Shown here piece after piece: positions 40,570 to 49,903 of a stretch of 64,000 nucleotides of DNA (the first letter of the stretch is position 1; every line of letters begins with the position of its first letter). The notes under the pieces are model-generated. The model made no database searches. It was not told where the DNA came from and saw nothing but the letters and a program-made list of their open reading frames with translations. A program made the translations under genes and the position numbers. The stretch comes from Sphingomonas_R arantia (GTDB taxonomy: Bacteria > Pseudomonadota > Alphaproteobacteria > Sphingomonadales > Sphingomonadaceae): positions 434,001 through 498,000 of the forward strand of contig NZ_JBHUGS010000005.1 of the NCBI RefSeq assembly GCF_042682045.1. The letters run 5' to 3'.

Positions 40570-42359
40570 CGCACAGCACTCCATGGTTTCGACAACAGGA
40601 CGGCGCAGTTGATCAGCCCGACCAGCGAATAGGTCTGCGGGTAATTCCCCCACAGCTCGCCGCTGACCGGATCGATATCCTCGGACAGCAGCCCGGCCCC
40701 CGTCCGGCGCGCCAGCATCTCGTCGAACAACGCACGGGCATCCGTCTCGCGCCCCGTGAAATGCAGCGCCTCGATCAGCCAGAAGGTACAGACGTTGAAC
40801 GCCGTCTCGGGCAGCCCGAAATCGTCCTCGCTGTCGTAACGCAGCATATGGCTGCCGCGCCGCAGGCCCGCCTCGACCGCCTTCAGCGTCGACAGGAAGC
40901 GCGGATCGTCCGGCCGCAGGAACCGCAGGTCGAGCAGCTGGATCAGGCTCGCGTCCAGATCATCGCCCGAGAAAGTGGCCGACAGCCGCTGCGTCTCCTC
41001 GCGCCATGCCGAATCCATGATCGTCGCGCGGATGGTGTCGGCGCGGTCCTGCCAGAACTGCCGGCGGTCCTCCAGCTCGAGCGCCGCGGCCGCATTGGCC
41101 AGCCGGTCGCACGCGGCCCAGCACATCGCGGCGGAATAGGTATGGACCGACTGCCGCGTGCGCAGTTCCCACAGGCCGGCGTCGGGCTGGTCGTGGAACT
41201 TCCACGCGCGCTCGCCCACCTTTTCCAGCGCGCGGAAATCGGCGATCCCCGCCATCCGGAACAGCCGCCGGTCGACGAACGCCTGCACGTTGCACAGCAC
41301 GATCTGGCCGTATGCGTCGTGCTGGATCTGTTCATAGGCCTGGTTGCCGACCCGCACCGGTCCCATCCCGCGATAGCCGGGCAGGCCGGGCGCCAGCCGT
41401 TCCTCCAGCTTCGCCTCACCCAGCACGCCGTACAGCGGCTGGATATGGCCGCCCTCCGCCTCGCCGACGATGTTGCGGAGATATTCGAGATACGCCTCCA
41501 GCACGTCGAGCGCGCCAAGCCGGTTGAGCGCCTGCACCGTATAATAAGCGTCGCGCACCCAGCAGTAGCGATAGTCCCAGTTGCGTTCCGACCCGGCATG
41601 TTCGGGCACCGACGTGGTCAGCGCCGCGACGATCGCGCCGGTCTCCTCATGCTGGCACAGCTTCAGCGTGATGGCGGAGCGGATGACCGCGTCCTGCCAC
41701 TCGACCGGCGTTGCCAGTCCGCGCACCCAGCCCTGCCATTCGGCGATCGTGCGGTCGAGCATCTGGTCGACCGTGGCACCGATATCGCCCGAGAAACTCT
41801 CGTCCGGCCCCAGGAAGAAATGCAGCGGCCGTTCGCACCGGAACACCGTCTCCGCCTCGATCCGCCCGACCGGCGCGGTGGTCGACAGCCGCATCGTCAG
41901 CGGGTTGAGCAGATAGCGGACATGATGCGATCCGCTCGTCGTCTCGACCGCCTGCGTCGTCCAGTCATGCGTCGGGCGCAGCCGGATCCGGATCCGCGGC
42001 ACCCCCGCCACCGGCCGCACGACGCGCGCATAGGCGACCGGGCGATAGGTCCGCCCGACCTGTTCGAACCGCGGGCAGAAATCGACGACCTCGATCGCGT
42101 TGCCGTCCGCATCCTCGTGGCGCGTCACCAACACCGGCGTGTTGCGGAGATATTCCTGGCTGGTCTTCACGACGCCTTCCAGGTCGATCGCCCAGAACCC
42201 GCGCTCGGCCTCGTCGCCGCCGATCAGCGTGCTGAACAAGGGATCGCCGTCGACCCGCGGCACGCATCCCCACACGAACCGCCCGCGATCGTCGATCAGG
42301 GCGGACACCTGGCAATTGCCGATCGGCCACAGGTCCAGGTTGGTCTTCGGTTCGGTCAT
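40566..42359 (-). CDS. Glycoside hydrolase family 15 protein (glucoamylase/trehalase-like)
   Basis: A 597-residue cytoplasmic protein. The N-terminal beta-sandwich (DLWPIGNCQVSALIDDRGRFVWGCVPRVDG) and the (alpha/alpha)6 barrel with WDYRYCWVRDAYYTVQALNRL, where the RNWDYRYCW-R-D signature marks this GH15 subgroup, and TFWLIEALHFTGRE near the end are visible. GH15 members include glucoamylases and trehalases. Because it lies between otsB and otsA with four-base overlaps on both sides, trehalose or a related alpha-glucoside is a plausible substrate; this is inference. Two adjacent ATG codons (42362 and 42359) could start it; the second has better spacing from AAAGGGAG. Confidence 0.9.
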   Translation of the reverse strand: MTEPKTNLDLWPIGNCQVSALIDDRGRFVWGCVPRVDGDPLFSTLIGGDEAERGFWAIDLEGVVKTSQEYLRNTPVLVTRHEDADGNAIEVVDFCPRFEQVGRTYRPVAYARVVRPVAGVPRIRIRLRPTHDWTTQAVETTSGSHHVRYLLNPLTMRLSTTAPVGRIEAETVFRCERPLHFFLGPDESFSGDIGATVDQMLDRTIAEWQGWVRGLATPVEWQDAVIRSAITLKLCQHEETGAIVAALTTSVPEHAGSERNWDYRYCWVRDAYYTVQALNRLGALDVLEAYLEYLRNIVGEAEGGHIQPLYGVLGEAKLEERLAPGLPGYRGMGPVRVGNQAYEQIQHDAYGQIVLCNVQAFVDRRLFRMAGIADFRALEKVGERAWKFHDQPDAGLWELRTRQSVHTYSAAMCWAACDRLANAAAALELEDRRQFWQDRADTIRATIMDSAWREETQRLSATFSGDDLDASLIQLLDLRFLRPDDPRFLSTLKAVEAGLRRGSHMLRYDSEDDFGLPETAFNVCTFWLIEALHFTGRETDARALFDEMLARRTGAGLLSEDIDPVSGELWGNYPQTYSLVGLINCAVLLSKPWSAVR

Positions 42360-43090
42360 CATGCTCCCTTTAGCCAGCGGCGCACCGCCGTCACATCGTC
42401 CAGCCGGTACCGCGCGGCGGTCGCCCGCGCCGGCCCCACGAGGATACCGCATCCGCCCAGCGCCGTCGCCGCCACGAAAGCCGCCTCGTCCGTATCGTCG
42501 TCGCCCACGAAGATCGGATCGTGCCCGGCAAAGGGGTTCGCGGCATGCAACCGGCGGAGCGCATGCCCCTTATCGACGCCCGCGGGGCGCAGTTCGACGA
42601 CCATCTTGCCGGTCTGCACGTCGAGCCCGGTCCGCTCGGCCAGCCCGGCGACCAGCGCATGCGCGTCGGTCTCCGCCCCCGGATCGCCGCGATAATGCAG
42701 CGCCACGCCGAACGGCTTCTCCTCGACCAGCACACCCTGCCGCTTGGCCGCAAACGCCGTCATCTCCGCGATCGCCGCGTCCAGACCGTCGGCCCGGTCC
42801 GGCCCTTCGCGCCGCCCATCGGCCCAGCGCGTCTCGACGCCGTGGCTTCCGCTGATCGGCAGGCCCGGCACCGGAACCATCGCCGCCAGCCCGTCGATCG
42901 CCCGCCCGCTGATCAGCGCCAGCCGCCCGTCCAGCCGCTCCGTCAGCGTCGCGAGCAGATCCGGCACCAGCGGCTCCACCACCACCGCGTCGGGCGTGTC
43001 GGCGATCTCCACCAGCGTCCCGTCGAAATCGAGATACAGGCTGGCCCCGTCGATCAGATCGGCGGGCGGCGGGGGAAGCGGGTCGTTCAT
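42359..43090 (-). CDS. otsB: Trehalose-6-phosphate phosphatase
   Basis: A 243-residue HAD-superfamily phosphatase that releases trehalose from trehalose 6-phosphate. The catalytic DxDGT motif is in SLYLDFDGTLVEIADTPDA; motif II is LALISGRAIDGLAAM, and the last acidic motif is PIFVGDDDTDEAAF. The cap-domain segment GSHGVETRWADGR is also typical of OtsB. It is the first gene of the trehalose operon, starting at the ATG of 43090; its stop overlaps the GH15 start. Confidence 0.96.
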   Translation of the reverse strand: MNDPLPPPPADLIDGASLYLDFDGTLVEIADTPDAVVVEPLVPDLLATLTERLDGRLALISGRAIDGLAAMVPVPGLPISGSHGVETRWADGRREGPDRADGLDAAIAEMTAFAAKRQGVLVEEKPFGVALHYRGDPGAETDAHALVAGLAERTGLDVQTGKMVVELRPAGVDKGHALRRLHAANPFAGHDPIFVGDDDTDEAAFVAATALGGCGILVGPARATAARYRLDDVTAVRRWLKGA

Positions 43091-43195
43091 GGGAGGAGGA
43101 ACGCTGGCATCGTGGATTGTTCCGTTGCAGTGCAGCAAAATCCGCGCAGGTGCTGCTTTAGGCGCGATGACCCGAGCAACCTCTCAACAAGAACC

Positions 43196-43275
43196 GCCCA
43201 TCCCGAGCGAAGTCGAGGGACCCCGTCGAGCGAAGCCGAGACGAGCAACAGCGCCTCGGCTGCGCTCGGCATGCA
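43196..43275. repeat. Dispersed repeat, family C (CCCGAGCGAAGTCGAGGGA type)
   Basis: Contains CCATCCCGAGCGAAGTCGAG and a partial reverse complement (GCTGCGCTCGGCATG) at its end. The same unit occurs at 56821 and 62665. It lies upstream of otsB. No gene is seen from 43091 to 43500; that stretch holds this element and the inverted repeat at 43373. Confidence 0.75.
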
Positions 43276-43372
43276 GGGTTGGGGTTTAGGCCGGATCGGT
43301 AGTCAGTATCCATAGCCGCTGCGCTCATGGAGTCCGGGCCGAAGCGCTCAAAGACCGCCCCGGATCCCAACC

Positions 43373-43450
43373 GTACCCCCGCGCATGCGGGGGTCCAGCG
43401 CCACGAGCGATACCGCTTGTGGCACTGGGGCCCCGCCTGCGCGGGGGTAC
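43373..43450. repeat. Inverted repeat with GTACCCCCGCG ends
   Basis: Outer ends GTACCCCCGCG and CGCGGGGGTAC pair; inside, the left end also folds on itself (CCCCCGC-GCAT-GCGGGGG), and CAGCGCCAC pairs loosely with GTGGCACTG. It lies at the 3' end of prfC and may help to end that transcript. Confidence 0.72.
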
Positions 43451-43500
43451 GCAAGCTTTCCGATTGAACATCGATCCGGCCTACAACCGATCCGCCCGAC

Positions 43501-45066
43501 CTACACCCGCTCCTTCGTCGCCGAGAACCGCACCGTCGGCGACCGCCCGCTTACGAAGTTCAGATCCCACAGATCCTTCGCCAGGAACACCGGCTGCCCG
43601 TCGCGGTCGGTCGCCATCGCGCTGCGATGCTGCGACTGGAACGCCGCCATGTCGGGCGCCGCGTCGGTCGCGATCCAGCGCGCGGTGTCCCAGGGCGAGG
43701 GCTCCAGCCGGGCGTCGACCTTGTACTCATGCTCCAGCCGGCTGATCAGCACCTCCAACTGCAGCTGCCCGACCACGCCGACGATCATCTGCGATCCGAT
43801 CGCCGGGTGGAACACCTGCACCACCCCCTCCTCGGACAGGTCGTCGAGCGCTTTCCGCAACTGCTTCGTCTTCGTCGGATCGACGAGCTGCACGCGGCGC
43901 AGGATCTCCGGCGCGAAGTTCGGTAGCCCGGTGAACACCACCGGCGTCCCCTCGGCCAGCGAGTCGCCCACCCGCAGCGTGCCGTGGTTGGGAATGCCGA
44001 TGATGTCGCCCGGCCACGCCTCGTCCGCCACTTCGCGGCTCTGCGCGAAGAACAGGATCGGCGAATGCACCGCGATCGCCTTGCCCGTGCCCGACTGGTT
44101 CAGCTTCATGCCGCGCCGGAACTTGCCCGAACACAGCCGCATGAACGCCACGCGGTCGCGGTGCTGGGGGTTCATGTTGGCCTGCACCTTGAACACGAAT
44201 CCGGTCACGCCGTCCTGGTCCGGGCTGATCGGCGCCGGGTCCGCGGGCTGCGGCCGCGGGCTCGGCGCCAGATCGCGCAATGCGTGGATCAGCTCCGGCA
44301 CGCCGAAATCGCGCAGGGCCGACCCGAAATAGACCGGCGTCATGTCACCGCTCAGATACTTCGCCCGGTCGAACGCGGCATAGCCCCCGACGCCCAGCTC
44401 GACCTCCTCGCGCAACCGCGCCGCCGCCCGCTCCGACAGCATCGTGTCGAGCTTCGGATCGTCCAGCCCGTCGACCGACTCTACCCGCCCCTCGGGCAAC
44501 AGCATCCGCTGCCCCGCGACATCGTATAACCCCTCGAACTCGCCACCCAGGCCGGCCGGCCACATCATTGGCGCGACGTCGAGCGCGAGTTGGTCGGCGA
44601 TTTCGTCCATCAGGTCGAACGGCGACCGCCCTTCGCGGTCCACCTTGTTCACGAAGGTGATGATCGGAACGGACCGCAGCCGGCACACCTCGAACAGCTT
44701 GCGCGTCTGCGCCTCGATCCCGCGCGCCGCATCGATCACCATCACCGCGCTGTCGACCGCGGTCAGCGTGCGGTACGTGTCCTCGCTGAAATCCTCGTGC
44801 CCCGGCGTATCGAGCAGGTTGAACGTCAACCCGTCATATTCGAACGTCATGACCGACGACGTGACCGAAATCCCGCGCTGCTGCTCGATCTTCATCCAGT
44901 CGGACCGCGCGCGCCGCGTCTGGCCGCGCGCCTTTACCTCGCCCGCCAGGTGGATGGCGCCACCCGCGATCAGCAGCTTCTCGGTCAGCGTCGTCTTGCC
45001 GGCGTCGGGATGCGAGATGATCGCGAAGGTCCGGCGGTCGGGGCGTCCGGTCGGACGGTCGTTCAT
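43501..45066 (-). CDS. prfC: Peptide chain release factor 3
   Basis: A 521-residue translational GTPase that recycles RF1 and RF2 after termination. GTPase motifs: SHPDAGKTTLTEKLL (G1), RGISVTSSVMTF (switch I), DTPGHEDFSEDTYR (G3) and TFVNKVDREGR (G4). The length and the RF3-specific C-terminal part (VVGQLQLEVLISRLEHEYKVDARLE) distinguish it from EF-G. The ATG at 45066 starts MNDRPTGRPDRRTFAIISHP. It stands alone; an intergenic region of 400 bases separates it from the divergent efflux operon. Confidence 0.97.
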   Translation of the reverse strand: MNDRPTGRPDRRTFAIISHPDAGKTTLTEKLLIAGGAIHLAGEVKARGQTRRARSDWMKIEQQRGISVTSSVMTFEYDGLTFNLLDTPGHEDFSEDTYRTLTAVDSAVMVIDAARGIEAQTRKLFEVCRLRSVPIITFVNKVDREGRSPFDLMDEIADQLALDVAPMMWPAGLGGEFEGLYDVAGQRMLLPEGRVESVDGLDDPKLDTMLSERAAARLREEVELGVGGYAAFDRAKYLSGDMTPVYFGSALRDFGVPELIHALRDLAPSPRPQPADPAPISPDQDGVTGFVFKVQANMNPQHRDRVAFMRLCSGKFRRGMKLNQSGTGKAIAVHSPILFFAQSREVADEAWPGDIIGIPNHGTLRVGDSLAEGTPVVFTGLPNFAPEILRRVQLVDPTKTKQLRKALDDLSEEGVVQVFHPAIGSQMIVGVVGQLQLEVLISRLEHEYKVDARLEPSPWDTARWIATDAAPDMAAFQSQHRSAMATDRDGQPVFLAKDLWDLNFVSGRSPTVRFSATKERV

Positions 45067-45234
45067 GCGTCATGGTCCAGCAGAAATCGGGGATGCCGGA
45101 TGCGGTACAGCCTGCCGCGTCCAAAGGCGAGCATGGCGGATCGTTAAAAAACGCACGAAGCCCGGAACCCGAACCGCTTTCATGCGCTTCGCACCATGTC
45201 CCTTCCGACCCCCCCTCGGAACGGATATAGATCG

Positions 45235-45278
45235 CGGGCCGCGCATCCTCCCCCCCCCGGAGCGCGGCCCGTTTTCTT
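45235..45278 (+). terminator. Terminator-like hairpin in the leader of the efflux operon
   Basis: A perfect 10-base stem, CGGGCCGCGC (45235-45244) with GCGCGGCCCG (45262-45271), followed by TTTTCTT. It reads as a plus-strand terminator but has no plus-strand gene in front of it in 1.7 kb. It could end a short leader or small RNA, or attenuate transcription of the pump operon that starts 200 bases later. The rest of 45067-45471 has no gene I can support. Confidence 0.6.
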
Positions 45279-45471
45279 GCGGGCCGGTTGTGGTCGCGGT
45301 TCGTCCGCGATAGCGCCGGCCCGCCTAGTTTTCACCAACCCGCAACCCGTATGGGTGCCATATCCGTAGCTCATGCCGTCACGTCCCAGCGCGCACGACC
45401 GGATCCGGCGGCGCGTCGATTGTGTCAGCATTGAAACCATACTCTGATTGACCGGGATCGCGCGGAAACCC

Positions 45472-46677
45472 ATGCTGACCACCATGAAAGTTTCGCGCGC
45501 CGGGGGCCTTGCCGGGTCCCTTCCCTTCCGCCTGCTCGTCATCCTGGCCTTGTCCGGATGCGGCGCGAAGGAAGATGAGAAGAAGGGCCCGCCGCCCATC
45601 CCCGAAGTCGGTTTCGTGACGGTGCGCACACAAAGCGTCCCGCTGGTCGCGGAGCTCGCGGGCCGCACGGCGGCCTATGAAACGTCGGAGGTCCGGCCGC
45701 AGGTGTCGGGCATCATCAAGGCGCGGCTGTTCACCGAGGGCACGATCGTCCGCGAAGGGCAGACGCTGTACCAGATCGACCCGCGGCTTTATCGAGCGAC
45801 CGCTGCGGAGGCGCAGGCCAACGTCGCCAGCGCGCGCGCCGCCGAAACCGCCGCCCGCGTCCGGGCCGACCGCCTCCGCCCGCTGGCGCAGATTGAGGCC
45901 GTGGCGCAGCAGGACTATACCGACGCCGCCGCCACCGCCGCGCAGGCCCGCGCCACCATCGCGCAGAACCGCGCGCAGTTGGACACAGCGCAGATCAACC
46001 TGGCCTTCACCCGCGTGCCCGCGCCGATCACCGGCCGCATCGGGCGCTCGCTGTTCACCACCGGCGCGCTGGTCACCGCCAGCCAGGCCGATCCGCTCAC
46101 CACCATCCAGCGGCTCGACCCGATCTTCGTCGATATCCAGCAATCGTCCGCCGAACTGCTCACGCTCCGCCGCGCGCTGGCGTCCGGCGGCGTCGTGCCG
46201 ACCAGCGGCACCGTCCGACTGAAGCTGGAAGACGGCAGCGACTACGGCCGCACCGGCACCGTCCAGTTCGCGGAGGTCACGGTCGACCAGAACACCGGCA
46301 CCGTCACGCTGCGCGCTCGCTTCCCCAATCCGGACGGGCTCCTGCTGCCCGGCATGTATGTCCGCGCGATCCTGGCACAAAGCAGCGACACCAACGCGAT
46401 CCTCGTACCGCAGGCCGGCATCGCGCGCGATCCGAAGGGTCAGGCGACCGCCTTCATCGTCGGCCCGAACAACAAGGCCGTGATGCGCGTCGTGCAGACG
46501 AACCGCACCGTCGGCAGCAACTGGCTCGTCACCGGCGGGCTGAAGCCCGGCGACCGCGTCATCACTGAAGGGCTCGCCAAGCTGAAGCCGAACCAGACCG
46601 TGCGGCCCGTGCCCGCGGGTTCGAAGCCCCGTGCCCAGGCCGCCCCCGCGGGTGCCGCGCAGCCCAAGGGCAACTGA
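45472..46677 (+). CDS. RND efflux periplasmic adaptor (AcrA/MexA-like lipoprotein)
   Basis: A protein of about 401 residues. A hydrophobic N-terminus ends in LALSGCG, a lipobox, so the mature protein is probably lipid-anchored in the inner membrane facing the periplasm. The order is: lipoyl half-motif (VRPQVSGIIKARLFTEGTIVREGQTLYQIDP), a helical hairpin of about 60 residues rich in Ala and Arg, the second lipoyl half (TRVPAPITGRIGRSLFTTGALVTASQ), beta-barrel and membrane-proximal domains, and a low-complexity Ala/Pro tail. It starts a three-gene efflux operon. Other in-frame ATGs at 45448 and 45484 are possible starts. Confidence 0.94.
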   Translation: MLTTMKVSRAGGLAGSLPFRLLVILALSGCGAKEDEKKGPPPIPEVGFVTVRTQSVPLVAELAGRTAAYETSEVRPQVSGIIKARLFTEGTIVREGQTLYQIDPRLYRATAAEAQANVASARAAETAARVRADRLRPLAQIEAVAQQDYTDAAATAAQARATIAQNRAQLDTAQINLAFTRVPAPITGRIGRSLFTTGALVTASQADPLTTIQRLDPIFVDIQQSSAELLTLRRALASGGVVPTSGTVRLKLEDGSDYGRTGTVQFAEVTVDQNTGTVTLRARFPNPDGLLLPGMYVRAILAQSSDTNAILVPQAGIARDPKGQATAFIVGPNNKAVMRVVQTNRTVGSNWLVTGGLKPGDRVITEGLAKLKPNQTVRPVPAGSKPRAQAAPAGAAQPKGN

Positions 46678-46684
46678 CCGCCTC

Positions 46685-49600
46685 ATGATCAGCCGCGTCT
46701 TCATCGATCGCCCGATCTTTGCCTGGGTCATCGCCATCGTCATCATGCTGGCGGGCGTCGGCGCGATCCTGACGCTGCCGATCGAGCAATATCCCGACGT
46801 CGCCCCACCGCAGGTCAGCATTCGCGCCAACTATCCGGGCGCATCCGCGGACATCCTCGAATCGAGCGTCACGCAGATCGTCGAACAGCAGCTGACCGGT
46901 ATCGACGGGCTGATCTATTTCCAGTCGACGTCCAGTTCCGAAGGCCAGGTGACGATCTCCGTCACGTTCGAAAAGGGGACCGATCCCGACATCGCGCAGG
47001 TCCAGGTCCAGAACAAGGTCCAGCAGGCGCTCCCCCGCCTGCCCCAACAGGTGCAGCAACAGGGGCTGTCCGTCACCAAGTCGAACAGCGATTTCCTGCT
47101 GCTCGCCGCAATCTATGACGAGACCGACCGCCGGACGAACGGTGACATCTCCGACTATCTCGTCGCCAATCTTCAGGATCCGATCGGCCGTATCCCCGGC
47201 GTCGGCGCGACCAACGTGTTCGGCGCGCAATATGCGATGCGGATCTGGCTCGATCCCTACCGGCTCAACTCCTACGCGTTGATGCCGTCGGACGTCACCG
47301 CCGCGATCGAGGCGCAGAACGCGCAGGTCGCCGCCGGCCAGATCGGCGCGTCGCCCTCCCCGGTCACGCAGATGCTGAACGCCACCGTTACCGCCAAGAC
47401 GCGGCTGACCACGCCCGAACAGTTCCGCAACATCATCGTCAAGACGCAGACCGACGGTTCGAAGGTGCTGCTGTCCAACGTCGCCCGCGTCGAGTTGGGC
47501 CAGGAAAACTACAACGCGCTCAGCCGGTTCAACCGCCACCCCGCTTCCGGCATCTCGATCCAGCTCGCACCCGGCGCAGACGCGCTCAAGACCGCCGAAC
47601 TGGTGAAGGCGGAGGTCACGCGCCAGTCGAAAGCATTCCCGGACGGGTTCCGCTTCACCTTCCCGCGCGACAGCACCGACTTCATCAAGCTGTCGGTGGA
47701 AGAGGTCGTCAAGACGCTGATTGAGGCGATCATCCTCGTCATCATCGTCATGTTCGTGTTCCTGCAGAACTGGCGCGCTACGCTGATCCCGACGATCGCG
47801 GTGCCCGTCGTACTCCTCGGCACGTTCGGCGTGATCGCGCTGTTCGGATATTCAATCAACACGCTCACCCTGTTCGGCTTGGTGCTGTCGATCGGCCTGC
47901 TCGTCGACGACGCGATCGTCGTGGTCGAGAATGTCGAACGCGTGATGGACGAGGAACCCGACATCTCGCCGCGCGATGCGACGATCAAGTCGATGTCCGA
48001 AATCCAGACCGCGCTGATCGGCATCGCGCTCGTCCTTTCCGCCGTGTTCATGCCGATGGCATTCTTCGGCGGCTCGACCGGCGTCATCTACCGGCAGTTC
48101 TCGATCACGATCATCTCCTCCATGGTCCTCTCGGTCGTGGTCGCGCTCGTCCTCACCCCCGCACTCACCGCCGCGCTGCTCAAGCGCCGCGACGAGACGG
48201 ACGAGAAGCCGCGCAACCGCGTCGCCGGCTGGTTCGCCAAGTTCGCGGACTGGTTCAACCGCATGTTCGACCGCACCACCAAGCGCTACGTCGACGGTGT
48301 GAAGGCGATGATCGCGCGCGCCTGGATCGCGATGCTCGCCTTCGCCGGCATCGTCGCCGTACTGATCCTGATGTTCCTGCAATTGCCGCAGGGCTTCCTG
48401 CCGACCGAGGATCAGGGTTCCGCGATCATCCAGTACACGCTGCCGCCCGGCGCGACGCAGCCCCGCACACTGGCCGCCGCCAAGTCGATCGAGGATTATT
48501 TCCTGGGGTCGGAGAAGGCCAATATCGCCGGTATCTTCACCATCTCCGGCTTCCGCTTCGGCGGGTCCGGCCAGAATGTCGGTCAGGGCTTCGTCCAGCT
48601 GGCGCCGTGGGACGAGCGCAAGGGCAAGGAAAACGCCGCCAAGGCGATCACCGAACGCGCGACCAAGAGCGTCTCGCCGCTGGTCCGCGACGTGCAGTTC
48701 GTGGCGCTCACCCCGCCGTCGGTCCAGGGTCTTGGCCAGTCCAACGGCTTCACCATGGAACTGCAGAACGCATCCGGCATGCCGCAGGCGCAGTTCAAGA
48801 CGCTGCGCGACAAGCTGCTCGCCGACGCCGCGGCCGATCCGGATCTCGCCGCGGTTCGCCCCGGCGGGCTGGAGGACGTGCCCACGCTTCAGGTCAATGT
48901 CGATCAGGCGAAGGTCGGTGCGCTCGGCATCGCCCAGGCTACCGTCGACAACACGCTCAGCGCGGCGTGGGGCGGCGTCTACGTCAACGACTTCGTCGAT
49001 CGCGGCCGGGTGAAGCGCGTCTATGTCCAGGGCGACGCACCCTACCGCGCCTCGCCGAGCGACCTCAACGACTGGTTCGTCCGCACCGAGAGCGGCCAGA
49101 TGGCGCCGTTCTCCGCGTTCGCGACGACCAGCTGGTCGCAGGCCCCGACCACGCTCGTCCGGTTCAGCGGCCTGCCCGCCTATGAAATCCAGGGCCAGGC
49201 CGCGCCCGGCAAATCGTCTGGCGAGGCGATGGAGCGGATGACCGCAATCGCGGCGAAACTGCCCGGCACTTCGGTCGCTTGGTCCGGGCTGTCCTATCAG
49301 GAACGGCTCTCGTCGGGTCAGGCGCCTTTGCTCTACGGCCTGTCGATCCTCGTCATCTTCCTCTGCCTCGCCGCCTTGTACGAAAGCTGGTCGATCCCCT
49401 TCTCGGTGCTGCTCGTCATCCCGCTCGGGCTGGTCGGCGCGGTCATCGCGGTGGCGCTGCGCGGGCTGGAGAACGACGTCTATTTCCAGGTCGGCCTGCT
49501 GACCACCATGGGCCTGTCCGCCAAGAACGCGATCCTGATCGTCGAATTCGCCGAACAGGCCGAACGCGCCGGCAAGTCGCCGTTCGACGCGGCGATCGAG

Positions 49601-49903
49601 GCCGCCCGCCTGCGCCTCCGCCCCATCCTGATGACCAGCCTCGCCTTCATCTTCGGCGTGCTGCCGCTGGCGATCAGCACCGGGGCCGGCGCGCAGAGCC
49701 GCGTCGCGATCGGCACCGCAGTGATCGGCGGCATGCTCACCGCGACGATCCTGGCGATCTTCTTCGTGCCGTTGTTCTTCGTGCTGGTCCGCCGCGTGTT
49801 CAAGGGCCCGCAGCACGGTGCCCCCGCGCGCGCGAACGACAAGGACGACAAGGACGCGACCGACCGAAGCGCGCCGCCGCCCGCGAAACCGGAGCCCGCA
49901 TGA
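46685..49903 (+). CDS. RND multidrug efflux pump, inner-membrane transporter (AcrB/MexB-like)
   Basis: A 1072-residue proton-driven pump of the HAE1 group. Twelve spans and two large periplasmic loops are as expected. The proton-relay residues are present: the paired Asp in GLLVDDAIVVVENVER (span 4) and the Lys in GLSAKNAILIVEFAEQ (span 10). MISRVFIDRPIFAWVIAIVIM is the typical N-terminus and decides the start at 46685, seven bases after the adaptor stop. The stop overlaps the next gene's start (ATGA at 49900-49903). Substrates cannot be predicted. No TetR-type repressor is next to the operon. Confidence 0.97.
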   Translation: MISRVFIDRPIFAWVIAIVIMLAGVGAILTLPIEQYPDVAPPQVSIRANYPGASADILESSVTQIVEQQLTGIDGLIYFQSTSSSEGQVTISVTFEKGTDPDIAQVQVQNKVQQALPRLPQQVQQQGLSVTKSNSDFLLLAAIYDETDRRTNGDISDYLVANLQDPIGRIPGVGATNVFGAQYAMRIWLDPYRLNSYALMPSDVTAAIEAQNAQVAAGQIGASPSPVTQMLNATVTAKTRLTTPEQFRNIIVKTQTDGSKVLLSNVARVELGQENYNALSRFNRHPASGISIQLAPGADALKTAELVKAEVTRQSKAFPDGFRFTFPRDSTDFIKLSVEEVVKTLIEAIILVIIVMFVFLQNWRATLIPTIAVPVVLLGTFGVIALFGYSINTLTLFGLVLSIGLLVDDAIVVVENVERVMDEEPDISPRDATIKSMSEIQTALIGIALVLSAVFMPMAFFGGSTGVIYRQFSITIISSMVLSVVVALVLTPALTAALLKRRDETDEKPRNRVAGWFAKFADWFNRMFDRTTKRYVDGVKAMIARAWIAMLAFAGIVAVLILMFLQLPQGFLPTEDQGSAIIQYTLPPGATQPRTLAAAKSIEDYFLGSEKANIAGIFTISGFRFGGSGQNVGQGFVQLAPWDERKGKENAAKAITERATKSVSPLVRDVQFVALTPPSVQGLGQSNGFTMELQNASGMPQAQFKTLRDKLLADAAADPDLAAVRPGGLEDVPTLQVNVDQAKVGALGIAQATVDNTLSAAWGGVYVNDFVDRGRVKRVYVQGDAPYRASPSDLNDWFVRTESGQMAPFSAFATTSWSQAPTTLVRFSGLPAYEIQGQAAPGKSSGEAMERMTAIAAKLPGTSVAWSGLSYQERLSSGQAPLLYGLSILVIFLCLAALYESWSIPFSVLLVIPLGLVGAVIAVALRGLENDVYFQVGLLTTMGLSAKNAILIVEFAEQAERAGKSPFDAAIEAARLRLRPILMTSLAFIFGVLPLAISTGAGAQSRVAIGTAVIGGMLTATILAIFFVPLFFVLVRRVFKGPQHGAPARANDKDDKDATDRSAPPPAKPEPA

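Noticed and set aside
46562..47539. A 325-codon minus-strand frame inside the efflux pump gene
   Set aside because: Antisense shadow of a highly conserved RND transporter; no recognisable protein.
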